Of a DNA stretch of 64,000 nt, positions 11,649 through 23,169 are shown piece by piece. Source of the stretch: Adineta ricciae. Its lineage: Eukaryota > Rotifera > Eurotatoria > Adinetida > Adinetidae. The stretch spans positions 1 to 64,000 of the forward strand of contig CAJNOJ010000034.1 in NCBI GenBank assembly GCA_905250025.1, read 5' to 3'. A program made the position numbers and the translations under genes. The notes beneath the pieces were generated by a model. The model was not told the DNA's origin. It was given only the letters and a program-made list of their open reading frames with translations, and ran no database searches. Position 1 is the first letter of the stretch. The number at the start of each line of letters is the position of its first letter.

Positions 11649-12646
11649 ATGACCCTTTCATTTTGCTGTTGTCTTAAACGTGATCGTGCTACATACAGTG
11701 TTTCGTCGAATAATGGAAATGTAACTTCGATACCAACGACAACAACTGTCACATTAGCACCTCTTCCAGTGTCATCTGATGTTTCGATTGTTCCATTAGA
11801 ATCACATTACGAAAAAATCATTGGTTCGTCAGGTGATGGTGAAATACGTGTCGGCGGTGATTATCGAGATTCAACTGCATCTATGGAGTATGGCGGGTAT
11901 ACAAAACTAACACCGATTCGATCACAACAACAATCATTTGACGATGATACACAACTTTATGCAACTGTTGATAAGACAAGAACGGGCGCAAGTGGTGGCA
12001 TTCGAACTACACCCAATACCACAGCTGCAATTGCTGCTGCTCTTCGACAAGGTTCATCACCAGCATCGACGACGGCGTAAGTCTAGTGAAGATTATTACC
12101 AATCGTTAATCATGCAATCTATTTAGTTCCTCATCTCCACAAGCGATATTTTCTCCAAGTTCACATCTAACGGGTTATACGATGACTTCACAAGCTCCAC
12201 CAGAACACCCACCTCCACCTCCTCCTCCCCCACCACCTTTACCTCCACTTCTACCTCAAGTCTACGGAAATCCAATTGTAAATAGTAATGATTCTAGTCG
12301 TCGTCCTCACTATGATGAAGTTATCACACGTGAATCATTACAATACCGCGCTCAACGTTTACAAATGGAAGAACAACAGCAACAACAAATGCGTGAAAAC
12401 TATTATTCATCTGTAAATAGTGAACGAGGTACAACCACTGGCAGTGATCTTTATGCCGAAATAGCCAATGGAAGTGCCTCGGGTACAGTACATCCCAATC
12501 CTCAATCCCACTACTATTCTCGACCGACAGCTGGCAGTGGAATAGGTGATGATTTGTCCGAACGATATGCTACTGTTATTGAAACAATTGAACAACAACC
12601 AACTACGAATCGTATCTACCAAGAAGTTGATACGATGAAACTTTAA
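11649..12646 (+). CDS. Putative membrane-anchored adaptor with tyrosine motifs
   Basis: Exons 11649-12076 and 12127-12646 (50-bp intron) give 315 residues. The family is not recognised. The N-terminus MTLSFCCCLKRDR has three adjacent cysteines followed by basic residues, a typical S-palmitoylation anchor. The rest is mostly disordered, rich in Ser, Thr and Gln, with a run of about ten prolines after QAPPEHPP. Tyr-x-x-aliphatic motifs recur: LYATV, HYDEVI, LYAEI, RYATVI and IYQEV. These resemble SH2-binding ITIM/ITAM-like sites, and the polyproline could bind SH3 or EVH1 domains. A palmitoylated signalling scaffold is inference; no catalytic domain is present. Confidence 0.75.
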
Positions 12647-12923
12647 TAGCTCTTCTGTTACCTTTCTTTTGTGTTCAATTCATTTCTTTTTTTTTCTATT
12701 TTGTATCCGTGAGTGCAATCAAGTATTTCAATGTTTCTTTTTTTTTAAAGAAGGAAAAGCAAATTTTTTTTTTCTGTGAATATATTCTTGTTTTCTCTTC
12801 ATTCTATTCCTTTTTTTAATTCTGAAGAAGAAGAAAAGAAAAAATTTATTGATAATTGTCTATTTATCAGATATGATCTTTCTCTCATAATTACTATCCA
12901 AGAACAAATCTCAGACGATTAAG

Positions 12924-15404
12924 ATGACCTTCAGTAAAATTCTTATTGCCAATCGTGGTGAAATTGCCTGCCGAGTTATTCGCACTGCGCAACGTCTTGG
13001 CCTCCAATCGGTTGCTGTCTTCTCGGATGCAGATCGAGATTCGCTACATGTTCGAATGGTATGTCGAAAATTAAACTTCATTTTCTATAACTCACCACGT
13101 TCTTCGATCGTTGCAGGCTGATGAAGCCATTCATATAGGTCCAGCAGCTGCTCTGCAAAGTTATCTACGTAAAGACAGAATTATCGATGCAGCTAAAAAG
13201 ACCAATGCACAAGCGATTCATCCTGGTTATGGCTTTCTCTCTGAAAATTATGAATTCTGTACGATGTGTAAAGAAAATAATCTCATATTTATTGGTCCAC
13301 CACCAAATGCAATTCGTAAGTCGTTTCTTTAATGTTTCATTTACTTTTATTGACCCTTTGATGGGTTCTAGGCGATATGGGTATTAAGAATTTAAGTAAA
13401 ATCATTATGCATGACGCGAATGTTCCGGTTATTTTTGGTTATCATGGTGAAGATCAATCAGATGCAACACTGATCAGCGAAGCGAAGAAAATCGGTTATC
13501 CGATCATGATTAAAGCTGTACGAGGAGGTGGAGGAAAAGTAAGTGCGATATGGGTTCCGAGACTCGACTCAATGCTAGGCACGAATCTACTTTAGGGTAT
13601 GCGTATCGCATTGCACGAAAGTGAATTTGTGGATAAATTGAACGAAGCCAAGTCTGAATCAAAGAAATCGTTCAATGACGATTCAGTTTTACTCGAGAAA
13701 TTTATTCAACGTCCTCGGTAGATATCGTAAAATGAATATTTCTAAATTTAATTTTGCATCCTTCAGTCACGTGGAAGTACAAGTGTTTGGTGATATGCAT
13801 CAAAATTATGTTTATCTTTTTGAACGTGATTGTAGCGTCCAACGAAGACATCAAAAAATCATAGAAGAAGCTCCTGCTGTAAGAACATTGAACAAAGAAA
13901 GAACTTCTATTGGCCTTTGGTTTCTTTTTTTAGCCGGGTTTGGATTGGTCAACACGTAAGAAACTAGGCGAAGCTGCTGTCAAAGCCGCTCGTGCGGTTA
14001 ACTACGTCGGTGCAGGAACTGTCGAGTTCATCATGGACGAAAATCAGAATTTCTATTTTATGGAAATGAATACTCGTTTACAAGTCGAGCATCCGATCAC
14101 CGAGATGATCACTGGTACCGATCTTGTTGAATGGCAAATCAAAGTTGCTCAAGGGGAAGTTTTACCAATGAAGCAAGAGGCGATCAAACTTAGTGGCCAT
14201 GCATTCGAAGCGCGTATCTATGCTGAAGAGCCAGAAAACGAATTCATGCCTGGTAGTGGTCGATTGACTTATCTTCGAACACCTCCAACAGGTGAAGACG
14301 GTAAAATTCGTGTTGAAACCGGTGTCGTTGAAGGTGATGAAGTATCTGTACATTACGATCCGATGATTGCCAAACTAGTCGCTTGGTCAACGAATCGCAC
14401 AAGCGCTCTACAAAAACTTCGTAATGCCCTACAACAGTACTATGTAAGTTCGTTTGAATTGTTCGAATCGAATCGTTCTCTCATTGGAAATTAGATCGGT
14501 GGTTTGAAAACGAATATTCCATTCTTAATGTCTCTATGCGATAATAAACAATTTCAATTGGGAAATGTACACACCGACTTCATCAAAGAGAACAAAGATG
14601 CTCTATTTCATCTACAACAAATAACACCAACTATCGCCGTTGCTGCTGCTTCTGCATTTATCAATTCTCAACAACAAATCCATTATAATTCAAGTTCGAA
14701 TTCGAATTAAGTATTGTAAATTCCATTCTCTCTTTGCCATTTTAGGCGGTGCACCAACATTATTTTCAGTGGCTAATAGTTCCTTTCGTCCGAATTTCTT
14801 ACAGAAACAATCATTGTCACTAACTTACGATAAGAAAGGTAAAGACGTCATCAGCAACTAAAAGTATCATCTCTAAGAATTTCTTTTTTTAGAGTATAAG
14901 TTCGAAATCGAACGTATTAATAGTTCAAATTTACTTGTCACTTACGACAATAAAACATATCCAGTAGAAATTCGCTCTGTCAACGACGAACTTGTTCTTC
15001 TCATCGATGGTCATCAATTTCGATGTCGCATGCACATCGATGGTGACACATGTACATTCTATTCGAATGTTAGTCGTAGTTCATTTGATTTCAAACTTCG
15101 TCCACCATCGTTTCTTGCTCAACTTGTTTCATCGGGTATGGGCGGTGCTGTTGGTTCGTCTGTTATATCGGGTGATCCCGTTGCCCCTATGCCAGGCATC
15201 ATTGATAAAGTTCTTGTTCAAGACGGTGCAAAAGTCACCAAAGGACAACCATTGTTAGTGATGACTGCCATGAAAATGGAACATGTTATTAAAGCAAGCA
15301 AAGATGGTATTGTCGGAAAGATTAACGCTGCGGTTGGTAAAGTCGTGAAGAAAGGCGATGTTCTATTGACTTACGTTGCTGATGATAAAAATGCCAAGAC
15401 ATAG
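12924..15404 (+). CDS. MCCC1: 3-methylcrotonyl-CoA carboxylase biotin subunit (MCC alpha)
   Basis: Nine exons: 12924-13058, 13117-13315, 13372-13538, 13596-13717, 13767-13878, 13934-14443, 14495-14693, 14746-14838 and 14893-15404. They encode about 682 residues. Domains in order are biotin carboxylase ([13 protein letters not shown], the ATP-grasp loop [20 protein letters not shown]), a linker, and a C-terminal biotinyl domain with the biotin-attachment lysine in [24 protein letters not shown] and GNVHTDFI point to MCC rather than propionyl-CoA carboxylase. The enzyme acts in mitochondrial leucine catabolism. The predicted start lies directly at the carboxylase domain, so no transit peptide is visible. 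An upstream exon joining at the acceptor near 12914 may supply it. The donor at 14694 (GTTCGA) is weak. Confidence 0.92.
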
Positions 15405-15562
15405 TGATGAACGAAATTGCTTTTCTTTTTCTTTCGGAGAATAAATTTCTCTTCCGTTTGCTCTCCCATTTTGTTTGCTTTTCGATGTCAAATGACCATT
15501 CGCATTTGTCTAAATGAGTATACTTATATGTATCAGTTTTAGATTGTTTGACTGTCTCCATC

Positions 15563-16227
15563 ATGACTCGTCCAAAAGGTCAGAAACGTTTTGCCGAAAT
15601 GAAACGCATGATCAAGTTAACTGATGCACGATTAAAAGCAAAAGATCGTGTGAAACCCAAAAATCACGAGAAAAAAGAAGAAAAGAAGAACATTGGAGAG
15701 ATTATCGAGAAACAAGTTGCACCAGTCACATCAGCACTCTTCTTCCGGTACAATACTCAACTCGGTATGTATTCAACGTCTTTCACCTGTATGCATTTCC
15801 TACTTGTCTACATCTTCAAGGTCCACCGTATCATATCTTAGTCGATACAAATTTTATCAACTTCTCTATCAAAGTCAAACTCGACATCATTCAATCAATG
15901 ATGGATTGTCTCTATGCCAAATGCACACCGTATATAACAGATTGTGTCATGGGTGAAATCGAAAAACTAGGTACAAAATATCGTGTCGCATTACGAATTG
16001 CTAAAGATCCTCGCTTTGAACGTTTACCATGCTCACACAAAGGAACCTATGCTGATGATTGCATTGTTCAACGTGTCACACAACATAAATGCTACATTGT
16101 CGCTACATGTGATCGAGAATTGAAACGACGCATACGGAAAATTCCTGGTGTACCAATTATGTATCTGCATGGTCATCGTTATACAATTGAACGTATGCCA
16201 GATGCACATGGAGCACCGCGAACATGA
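15563..16227 (+). CDS. FCF1: rRNA-processing protein FCF1/UTP24 (PIN-domain nuclease)
   Basis: Exons 15563-15764 and 15821-16227 encode 202 residues, against about 198 in human. The N-terminus is Lys-rich. The PIN domain begins at [13 protein letters not shown] with the catalytic Asp of VDTNF near residue 76. It continues with [11 protein letters not shown] and [34 protein letters not shown]. The C-terminal motif [18 protein letters not shown] is diagnostic. UTP24 is the endonuclease of the small-subunit processome that cuts pre-18S rRNA at early sites. The ATG at 15563 begins the conserved protein. It converges with the homeobox gene 164 bp downstream. Confidence 0.95.
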
Positions 16228-16391
16228 ACATACCTATTTGAAACATCTGTTTATACATGTGAACATTGGTTTGTTCTAAGATTGATAAAATGAGTGGAAC
16301 GAATAAATGTTTCTTGAAATTCTGACGTTTATTATGATGAAAAAAGCAACATGAACGATACACTGTGAAGATCATATAAAATAGGAGAGTT

Positions 16392-17032
16392 CTATTCGAG
16401 ATCGTAGACAAATTTCGGATAAATTCTTTCTCGTGATCGTTTATTTTGAAACCAGACACGAATAACTCGTTCTTCTAGTGATAATAATTGTGACAAAGCT
16501 TCCATCTGGGATGGATCCGGATAACGATTGAGAGAATAAAACCGCTCGAGGCACTGTTTTTGATCGTCGGTAAATGCCGTACGAGGTTTCTTTACTTTCG
16601 TCTCTTTTCTAATGTATGGAGTAGAAGATATTTTCGGCTGGAGATTTTTCAATTCATCCTCATCATCGCATTGATTGTGCGAACAAATGGATAAGAGCGA
16701 ATCATAACCTGTGTCGTCTACAGAAAAATAAGTTGTTTCGTTTTAGACAAATCGTTTGTTTATCTTACTGTTTTTGTCATGAAAAACAGGTGTAGGCGAA
16801 AGGAGTTGTTCGATACTTTTGAAATTGTGCCGGACTACTGATGTTTTCGAACGCATTGAGTTACATACCAATGCTGCACTAAACCAACAACAAAAGCGAG
16901 AAATGATATCAACACTGAAAAGTGACGAATGTTATACTTGAATAGCTGTTCATGAGTATTCGTCGATATCAAATCCGTTTCTTCATAACTTGAAGCAACA
17001 CTTGATGGACTGACACTGCAATGATCTTCCAT
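16392..17032 (-). CDS. Divergent homeodomain protein
   Basis: Minus-strand exons 17032-16938, 16878-16769 and 16717-16392 give 176 residues. The homeodomain is C-terminal (about residues 112-170): KKPRTAFTDDQKQCLERFY, then EERVIRVWFQNKRSRER with Gln50, Asn51 and Lys52. Helix 3 recalls Islet-type proteins, but helices 1 and 2 do not clearly fit any class I can name, and there is no LIM domain. A short FKSIEQLLSP motif upstream resembles an eh1-like repressor motif. The first intron (59 bp) was chosen because it gives a continuous frame. The N-terminus of the model is less certain than the homeodomain. Confidence 0.8.
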
Positions 17033-17750
17033 TTCTTTCTTCGAATGAGACTATCACGCTAGGTAATCTCCGTATTTAAACTCTGAACACGAATTTCTTT
17101 TCGTCCACTAATCTTTTAACATGGAAAGCACAATCTATTTCATTGGATAGACTTATGCGATAGATTAATATACACAAAGAAAAGAAAACGAAAGTATCGT
17201 TTCACATCTCGAGCCGATTTGTTATGCTAATTGTTTGAAATGATAACTCAATGGGAGACTAATAGATCAACTCATTTCATACGAGAGCTAAACATTTGTT
17301 TGTCTATTCGTTCATCAATATTTTCTTGTCAACAGGTGACAGATATTTGTGAACATAATGTACCATTTAATCAATCAATAAATCAACATTGCGATCATCG
17401 TCTGAAGTGATATAAGAATATTCATTTTCTCAACAGTAAAACATGTTTTATCAAATGGAAAATACAGGAGTATGCCGAGTGTTGTCATCATACAGAAATA
17501 AGCTGATCAACCTACTAATGTGAAGAAGAAAAGAGATTATTGATAGGCATACCGACATGTATTTGCATGTTATACGGCGAGTCTGTGGTGTTCATTAGCT
17601 TAATTTTATAGAGTGCGGAAAAACAGACAGATTATTTCAGATTTCTACGTGAAAGATTTTATTTTATTGGATTAAAAAAGAACATAGTGAGTAATAGCAG
17701 CGTTAGTAGAAAAGGTGAAATGTCTTATTGATATGAAATGTGTCGATTAT
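17033..17750. other. 718-bp intergenic region, no gene seen
   Basis: This lies between two minus-strand genes: upstream of the homeobox gene and downstream of the secreted protein gene. It is AT-rich, with no open frame of note and no repeat. Confidence 0.5.
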
Positions 17751-18537
17751 CTACTGTGCCCAACAAGTAGATGGTTGATCCTTGATATGCACCCAGAATC
17801 GAATATCGTTTCGGACATCGCCGTACGAATAATAGTGCCAACCACCCGACTGTTGATTCTTAGCATTGTTCGTCCAACTAGCACCTGAATATGTTGTTCC
17901 ATTCATACCTGAGATGAACATACCATCATGGAATTGTGCAACGTTCCAACCAGTACTAAAATTGAAAACGACAGTTCATGAAATATATTCCACAGTGATT
18001 CAATAGATATCGTATTTTACCCAAATGATTGTGCACAATAAGCATCAACAGCAGCTCGATTAGCAAATTGTGAACCTTGAACAGGAACAGTTGTCGCAAT
18101 ATGACCGCGATTCCAGCCAGCATAGAAATACGCAGGCATGGCCGCACCTTGTCCGAGAATAATATAGGCTGGGCGAGGTGAATTATCAACTTTTGTGCAA
18201 AGAACTGGTCGCCGTTCAGTGCAAAGAGTGTCACCTGAATAAGCATTGCAATCCATTCCGTTTGGATCGGACCAGTTTCGACAACCGACAAGATCAATAC
18301 CGAAGTCAACCAAATGAGCTTCTTTAACAAATGTTAAGCCTTTCTTTCCTACAAAAAGAAGTTCGTATGAGGAATGAGTTATGTTTTTTGCCGATCCTTA
18401 CCCTGTGATGTGCTAGATATAATTGTAATACCCGATTCAAGTTGAAGAGCAGCACGGTATGCGCGATTTAATGGTTCACAATTCACACATAAGACTGCCA
18501 AGAGAAGAGCAATAGGAATCGTGTATAAATTCGACAT
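17751..18537 (-). CDS. Secreted Cys/Trp-rich protein of bacterial-like family
   Basis: Exons 18537-18402, 18348-18021 and 17955-17751 encode 222 residues. A signal peptide is clear (MSNLYTIPIALLLAVLCVNC). The mature protein has eight or more cysteines. Its C-terminal half carries GWNRGHIATTVPVQGSQFA, NRAAVDAYCAQSFGTGWNVA, QFHDG, GGWHYYSYGDVR and IRFWVHIKDQPSTCW. This pattern matches a family I know mainly from secreted actinobacterial and myxobacterial proteins. Those are often mislabelled flagellar hook-length control; the true function is unknown. An extracellular role is expected from the signal peptide. Two short introns show it is a host gene now. Confidence 0.75.
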
Positions 18538-18619
18538 GTTGTTGTTTGTTTGATAGCAGATGAAGCTTGAATGGATGAGGATAATATTTTTATGTAACTA
18601 TGGCTTTGACTGCACTTAA

Positions 18620-18627
18620 CTTATATA
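18620..18627 (-). promoter_or_regulatory. Candidate TATA box for the secreted protein gene
   Basis: TATATAAG is read on the minus strand about 83 bp before the ATG at 18537. That spacing would place a transcription start near 18590 and give a leader of about 55 nt. It rests on sequence match only. Confidence 0.4.
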
Positions 18628-19060
18628 CTATATGCTGTTCCGATTGTTTTTCCGAGTATTGGATTGTTTTGATCATGATTTATACTATCTATTTTCAATC
18701 GTTTATTCGACTGTTTTGATGAAGTATTTAATATGTATCGCATATATGTAGAACAGTAAACACGTGATTACTTATCTACAACATACCTGGCGACTCGTAG
18801 CACACCACCCATAAGAATATTTATGATTATTCGAAATCATGCATGAGTGCGCTCTTGTACATGACCTACTTGAGCTTCCGACCCACCCCGCGGAGCAGAG
18901 GAGAAAAGGTTATTTTTATATTCTAACCAGTAGACTGCGCCATTAAAGCATACTTCAAACGTTTACTGCGCTGTATTAATTTAGTTGATGTATCATTTAA
19001 ACTGGTTAGAATCCTCATCTTGGTTTCGGTCAATATCACATGTATGTCTTCAGGATTTAG
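18628..19060. other. Intergenic region, nothing recognised
   Basis: This is AT-rich sequence with one short GC-rich spot near 18880-18900. No exon, RNA gene or repeat could be supported. Confidence 0.4.
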
Positions 19061-19294
19061 GAAGAACTCTCTCTACTGTTAGGAACATTTGCATACACGA
19101 GTCGTGCATCCGCTGCCGACTATGATAAAATGCAACTAGAAATTTATCGAGCATCATTATATCGGCAAACGAATCAGTTTACAAAAGTACTTAGTATCAA
19201 ACAGAAAGCTTCGTGGTTCAACATGTCCATGAGACCAAAACTAATCCATCAACAGAATCTGTTTATCAAATCTTCCAAAACAGTTAGCTTGTAA
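19061..19294 (+). pseudogene. Orphan coding-like exon or gene remnant
   Basis: An open frame of 77 codons without an initiator begins directly after an acceptor-like GGATTTAG and ends at TAA 19292-19294. Its translation (starting EELSLLLGTFAYTSRASAADY) looks like protein rather than random sequence. It is Gln/Lys/Ser rich and ends in SSKTVSL. No upstream exon with a matching donor was found. It may be the last exon of an unrecognised gene or the remnant of one. Confidence 0.25.
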
Positions 19295-19769
19295 CTATAC
19301 AAATCTCGGAATTGAGCATCAGTGAATATAACACGAGTCCAACGTGATAAATATAAACTCATAATATTGCTGATTCATATCTCGGTGTGTGGCATAACAA
19401 TACATATTGACTTTCGCTCTTCTAAAACCGACTATCTTCATTTGATAACTGCTATCATACACTTCTTCTTTTTCATATCAGTTACCGTCTTGAAAACATA
19501 TGAAATACTTATCTGAATCATAATGACAATATTTTCACATGCATATAATGCACCGAATTTCTTTCGAAACAGAAAAAAAGTGCAAGACAAACTTGCTGTT
19601 AGGGACCAAAGGTAAGCCATTGTTACTGACAATCACGAGCGAGTGTTATCAGTCATGTGCTTTTTTTTTATCATTAACAGTTGTTTTTGCTTGTCTCTCG
19701 ACATAATTCAACGATATATTTTTTTTATTTCAATTCGCCATTGAGTATATCCATATACATTTACACAGA
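19295..19769. other. Intergenic region upstream of the ferritin-like gene
   Basis: Non-coding, T-rich sequence. A short open frame at 19322-19516 is hydrophobic but has no conserved feature. No iron-responsive-element hairpin (CAGUGN loop) was recognised upstream of the ferritin-like ATG. Confidence 0.4.
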
Positions 19770-20357
19770 ATGACGATAATGAGAGTAGTCTATTTCCTTA
19801 TTGCTGTAGTATCATTGTGCTCATGTAGTGACAAAATGAAAGAATGTTTACGTGAATTGGCCAATCAAGAAATTGAACTTGCTTATGAGTATCTTCAATT
19901 GGCATCAAAAGTCGGTGCACAAAACGCTTATCCGGGCTTTGCCAGTTTGTTTACAAAATTAAGTGATGACGACTCATCGCGAGGTCACGAACTCGTGAAA
20001 TACATTGCTTTACGTAAATTATCAATCAATTCATTGATTAAAAAGGAGGGTATCAAAAATCATGTGCATGCATTCCGCGAAACTGGCGTCGTCAAGTACT
20101 TAGAAACTGCTCGTGAATTCAACAAGAAGATCTTGCAAGCAGTTGAGACCTGTCACGAAGACTCAAATGATGCTAGTGCTCAAGATTACCTTGAGTCGCA
20201 CTTACTTGACCATCATATCGAAGTGGGAAAACTGTTAGAAGATCTTTTGAATCGCATCAAAACTGGTTCAGACGCTGACAATGCTTTGATCACCTATATG
20301 GTCGACGAAGAACTTTTGAACACATACGGTGACCGTCGCAAAGATGTTTTTGCTTAA
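19770..20357 (+). CDS. Secreted ferritin-like protein
   Basis: This is an intron-less 195-residue gene. A signal peptide is present (MTIMRVVYFLIAVVSLCSCS). A four-helix ferritin fold follows: LANQEIELAYEYLQLASKV holds Glu and Tyr equivalent to ferroxidase residues E27 and Y34. A His equivalent to H65 is present in SSRGHELVKY, but the E62 position is Ser. The third helix keeps a Glu in KYLETAREF. The ferroxidase centre is therefore incomplete, intermediate between heavy- and light-chain types. A role in extracellular or secretory-pathway iron storage is inferred. The absence of introns, unlike its neighbours, could reflect retroposition. Its stop is 142 bp from the convergent hunchback stop. 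Confidence 0.85.
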   Translation: MTIMRVVYFLIAVVSLCSCSDKMKECLRELANQEIELAYEYLQLASKVGAQNAYPGFASLFTKLSDDDSSRGHELVKYIALRKLSINSLIKKEGIKNHVHAFRETGVVKYLETAREFNKKILQAVETCHEDSNDASAQDYLESHLLDHHIEVGKLLEDLLNRIKTGSDADNALITYMVDEELLNTYGDRRKDVFA

Positions 20358-20499
20358 TTAATAAAATTCGACTGATACACTTCATTCTTTGTTGTTGGCG
20401 TTTTTTTTTTCTTTGTTTACTTTCATGTCATGGCAAAAACAAAACAGAAATCAACAGCAACAAAAACAAATGTACAAACGAAGAGAAGAGGTAGGCTTG

Positions 20500-23169
20500 T
20501 CAAGTAAGATCATGAGCTTGCTGAGCAACATGAACGAAAAAGTCATATTTGCTTGTCTTTTGTTCACCGCATTGCGCACATCGAAACGGATTTTCAGGTG
20601 AATAATGAAGCTGTTTATGTGTACAGTACATGGCAAAGTCTTTGAAAATCATTTCACAATGTACACATTCGAACAAACGTTTGATTTGCCATTCATCGAC
20701 TTGAGTTTGTTGATCGATTGAATTCAAATTTCGTTCACTATGATCACTATCAGTCGAGTGATCTTTTCGTTGTCGTTTAGCCGAAGGAAAAATATTCTCG
20801 TTCGTATCAGTTTTTATACATGACGATAATAGAGAATAATTACCGTTGAGTAAAGCTGCCGGTGGTAAAGCATGATTGTTATTACTATCAAGTTGATAAC
20901 TATGCATATTTGATGATGTTGATGTCAAATGTGATTGGAGTTGTTGAGTTAGAAATTGTTGGTATGGACCGAGAAAATCATTTAACTACAAGACAAATTC
21001 ATTATGGGATGCGAATAGTTTGAGACATTTGACTTACTTGAGGAGAAACTCCATTCGTATTAGTGGCAAACGGTCCGATTTTACCATTGAATAGCTCTAG
21101 TAATTTCGTCGTTGGGTCGAGTGACATGTTCGTTAACATCGATCGGTTGAGTAGATCACTTTTTTTACAAGCATGTTGAAACAGATGTACACCGAGTCCT
21201 TCTTTGGATACTGCGACAAAATCACATAAACTACAAGCAAGTGACATCGATGCTGCATCTATCTGATGCTCATCGCTTGACAAAGCACCTGCTGAAGAAT
21301 CGTTCGATGACACCGATGACGTGCGTTTCACGTGTGCCGGTAGAGACGTATTCGACATTGATTTGCGCTTTTTCGATCTCGATGGACGTGCATTCGCTTT
21401 TTGTGTCGAATTCGGCACAAGTGTTGGTGGTGTTGATGATAATACATTACTATTATTTGACGTTAGATTCAATGAACTGAGATTGCCACTGGAATATTCC
21501 TTAAGAAATTCTTCGATATTTTCATCGACATATGCTTCGTGTCCTTCGGTTTGTAGGTGTTCTTGTAAAGCTTGATATTGTTTCGATTCGAATGAACAAT
21601 TCGAACATTTGAACAGCAAATGACGAAAATGGGATTTCTTGTGTGAACGTAACATGGATAGATTCACGCACGCATAATCACATCTGCAAGAGAAACAACA
21701 CATCTATCGATAAAGAACTACGACAATGAATAGTTTATACTTTGAACATTTGAATGGTTTTGAACCGAGATGATTACGTAGATGATATTCGAGATGATGT
21801 TTGTATTCTGTTACAAATGGACAGCTTGGACATTCGAGAATTTTATCGGCTCGAATGTGAACGCGATGATGTGCCCAATAGTCCTCCTACGAAATCAGCA
21901 AATAGAACACTTTTGTCGATCAAAATCTTTTCTGTACTTTAACACTAGACACAAATGAACATTGACGACATCGATGAACTTTAGTTTTGCTTGCTGGAGT
22001 CGATTTTTCATTGGTAGTTCCATTCGATGGCTCCGAGGATTTCGTCGCAGTTGTGTTTGATGTTAGAACAGGAACCGATTGCTGTTCAGTTGATTGATGA
22101 TTAGATGTATGAGTTTGATTGTGTTCATCAAGAATCGAAAGTGAATCAGTATAGAATCTACGAAGAGTCAAACTTTAAGCGGGATCGACTGAGATGAGTG
22201 GAAGATTTACCCGCATGAATAGCATTTATATGGATAATGTTCAGAAACATGTTCAAGTAGATTGTCTTGATTGGCTTTGCAACCACATCGAATGCATTCA
22301 ACAGAACCGTTCGTTTCCACGCGGTAGAGTTTTAAAATTTCTTCAATGGTTGACAATTGTTTTGGCCATTCATTAGTCTACACATTCAAATTGTATGTCC
22401 ATTTCTCTTTTCGCATATAAAAACGTGTTTTTACAACATACCAATGAGTCTTCATCGACATTACTATTCGTTGTATTGTTACTTATGGGTGAATATTTGG
22501 TTTCCTATACGATATTGTGAAACGGATGTTATATACATAATGCTACATGAAAAACTTACTGATTGATCATCAGTATCACTGATAGGTTCAATATGGTCGT
22601 TATTGGATTGAATAGTCTACGATATGAGAATAGTTTCCTATACAATTGATCGAATGATAACTTACTGAATTCGGACGTTCAACACGTGCAGACAAAGACC
22701 AAGGTCGAAGTGGTTTACGACGCTATTCAAAGAGAAATATATGATTAGAAGTAAGCAACCAGTTATCATTTGTTTCTTTCAAACATACTCGACCAACACT
22801 TTTGACAGGTTCATTCTCATTGATTGATAAAGTCATACTTGAAGGTCTGATTACCTATATAAATGCATTCGAAGTTTAGTAATATTTCTCAGGAATATGA
22901 TAACTTACACCAATACATGAACTATTCGTCTCGTGTGCCATATCACTTTCTATTTTCATTGCCGCCGTTGAATTTTCAGACATTGCTAGTTTCTTTTTCA
23001 ATAATAGTGATGACTAAATAGATGATCGACATAACAGATTATCAATACGAATCTGTCTTACATATGAAGCATCGTGCGCAGCAGTAACGTCGGACATAGG
23101 CGATGTAGATCTTAGTTTCATGTTAAAGTTTTCCGTTAATGTCGGAGGCGTTGAAGATGTATCCTGCAT
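20500..23169 (-). CDS. hb: Hunchback zinc-finger transcription factor
   Basis: Eleven exons: 23169-23062, 23013-22909, 22854-22789, 22722-22666, 22616-22560, 22504-22442, 22377-22211, 22157-21938, 21886-21741, 21683-21038 and 20985-20500. They give about 706 residues in a consistent frame. A central array of C2H2 fingers includes ECPSCPFVTEYKHHLEYHLR followed by NHLGSKPFKCSKCDYACVN and SMLRSHKKSH, near-diagnostic of hunchback. The C-terminus has the paired hunchback dimerisation fingers (FECVHCEMIFKD, FRCAQCGEQ, VHVAQQAH). Additional fingers lie N-terminal. Hunchback is a nuclear repressor/activator in patterning and neural timing. The ATG at 23169 follows an acceptor (CATTCTAG), so a non-coding 5' exon or a spliced leader is likely. 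Confidence 0.92.
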
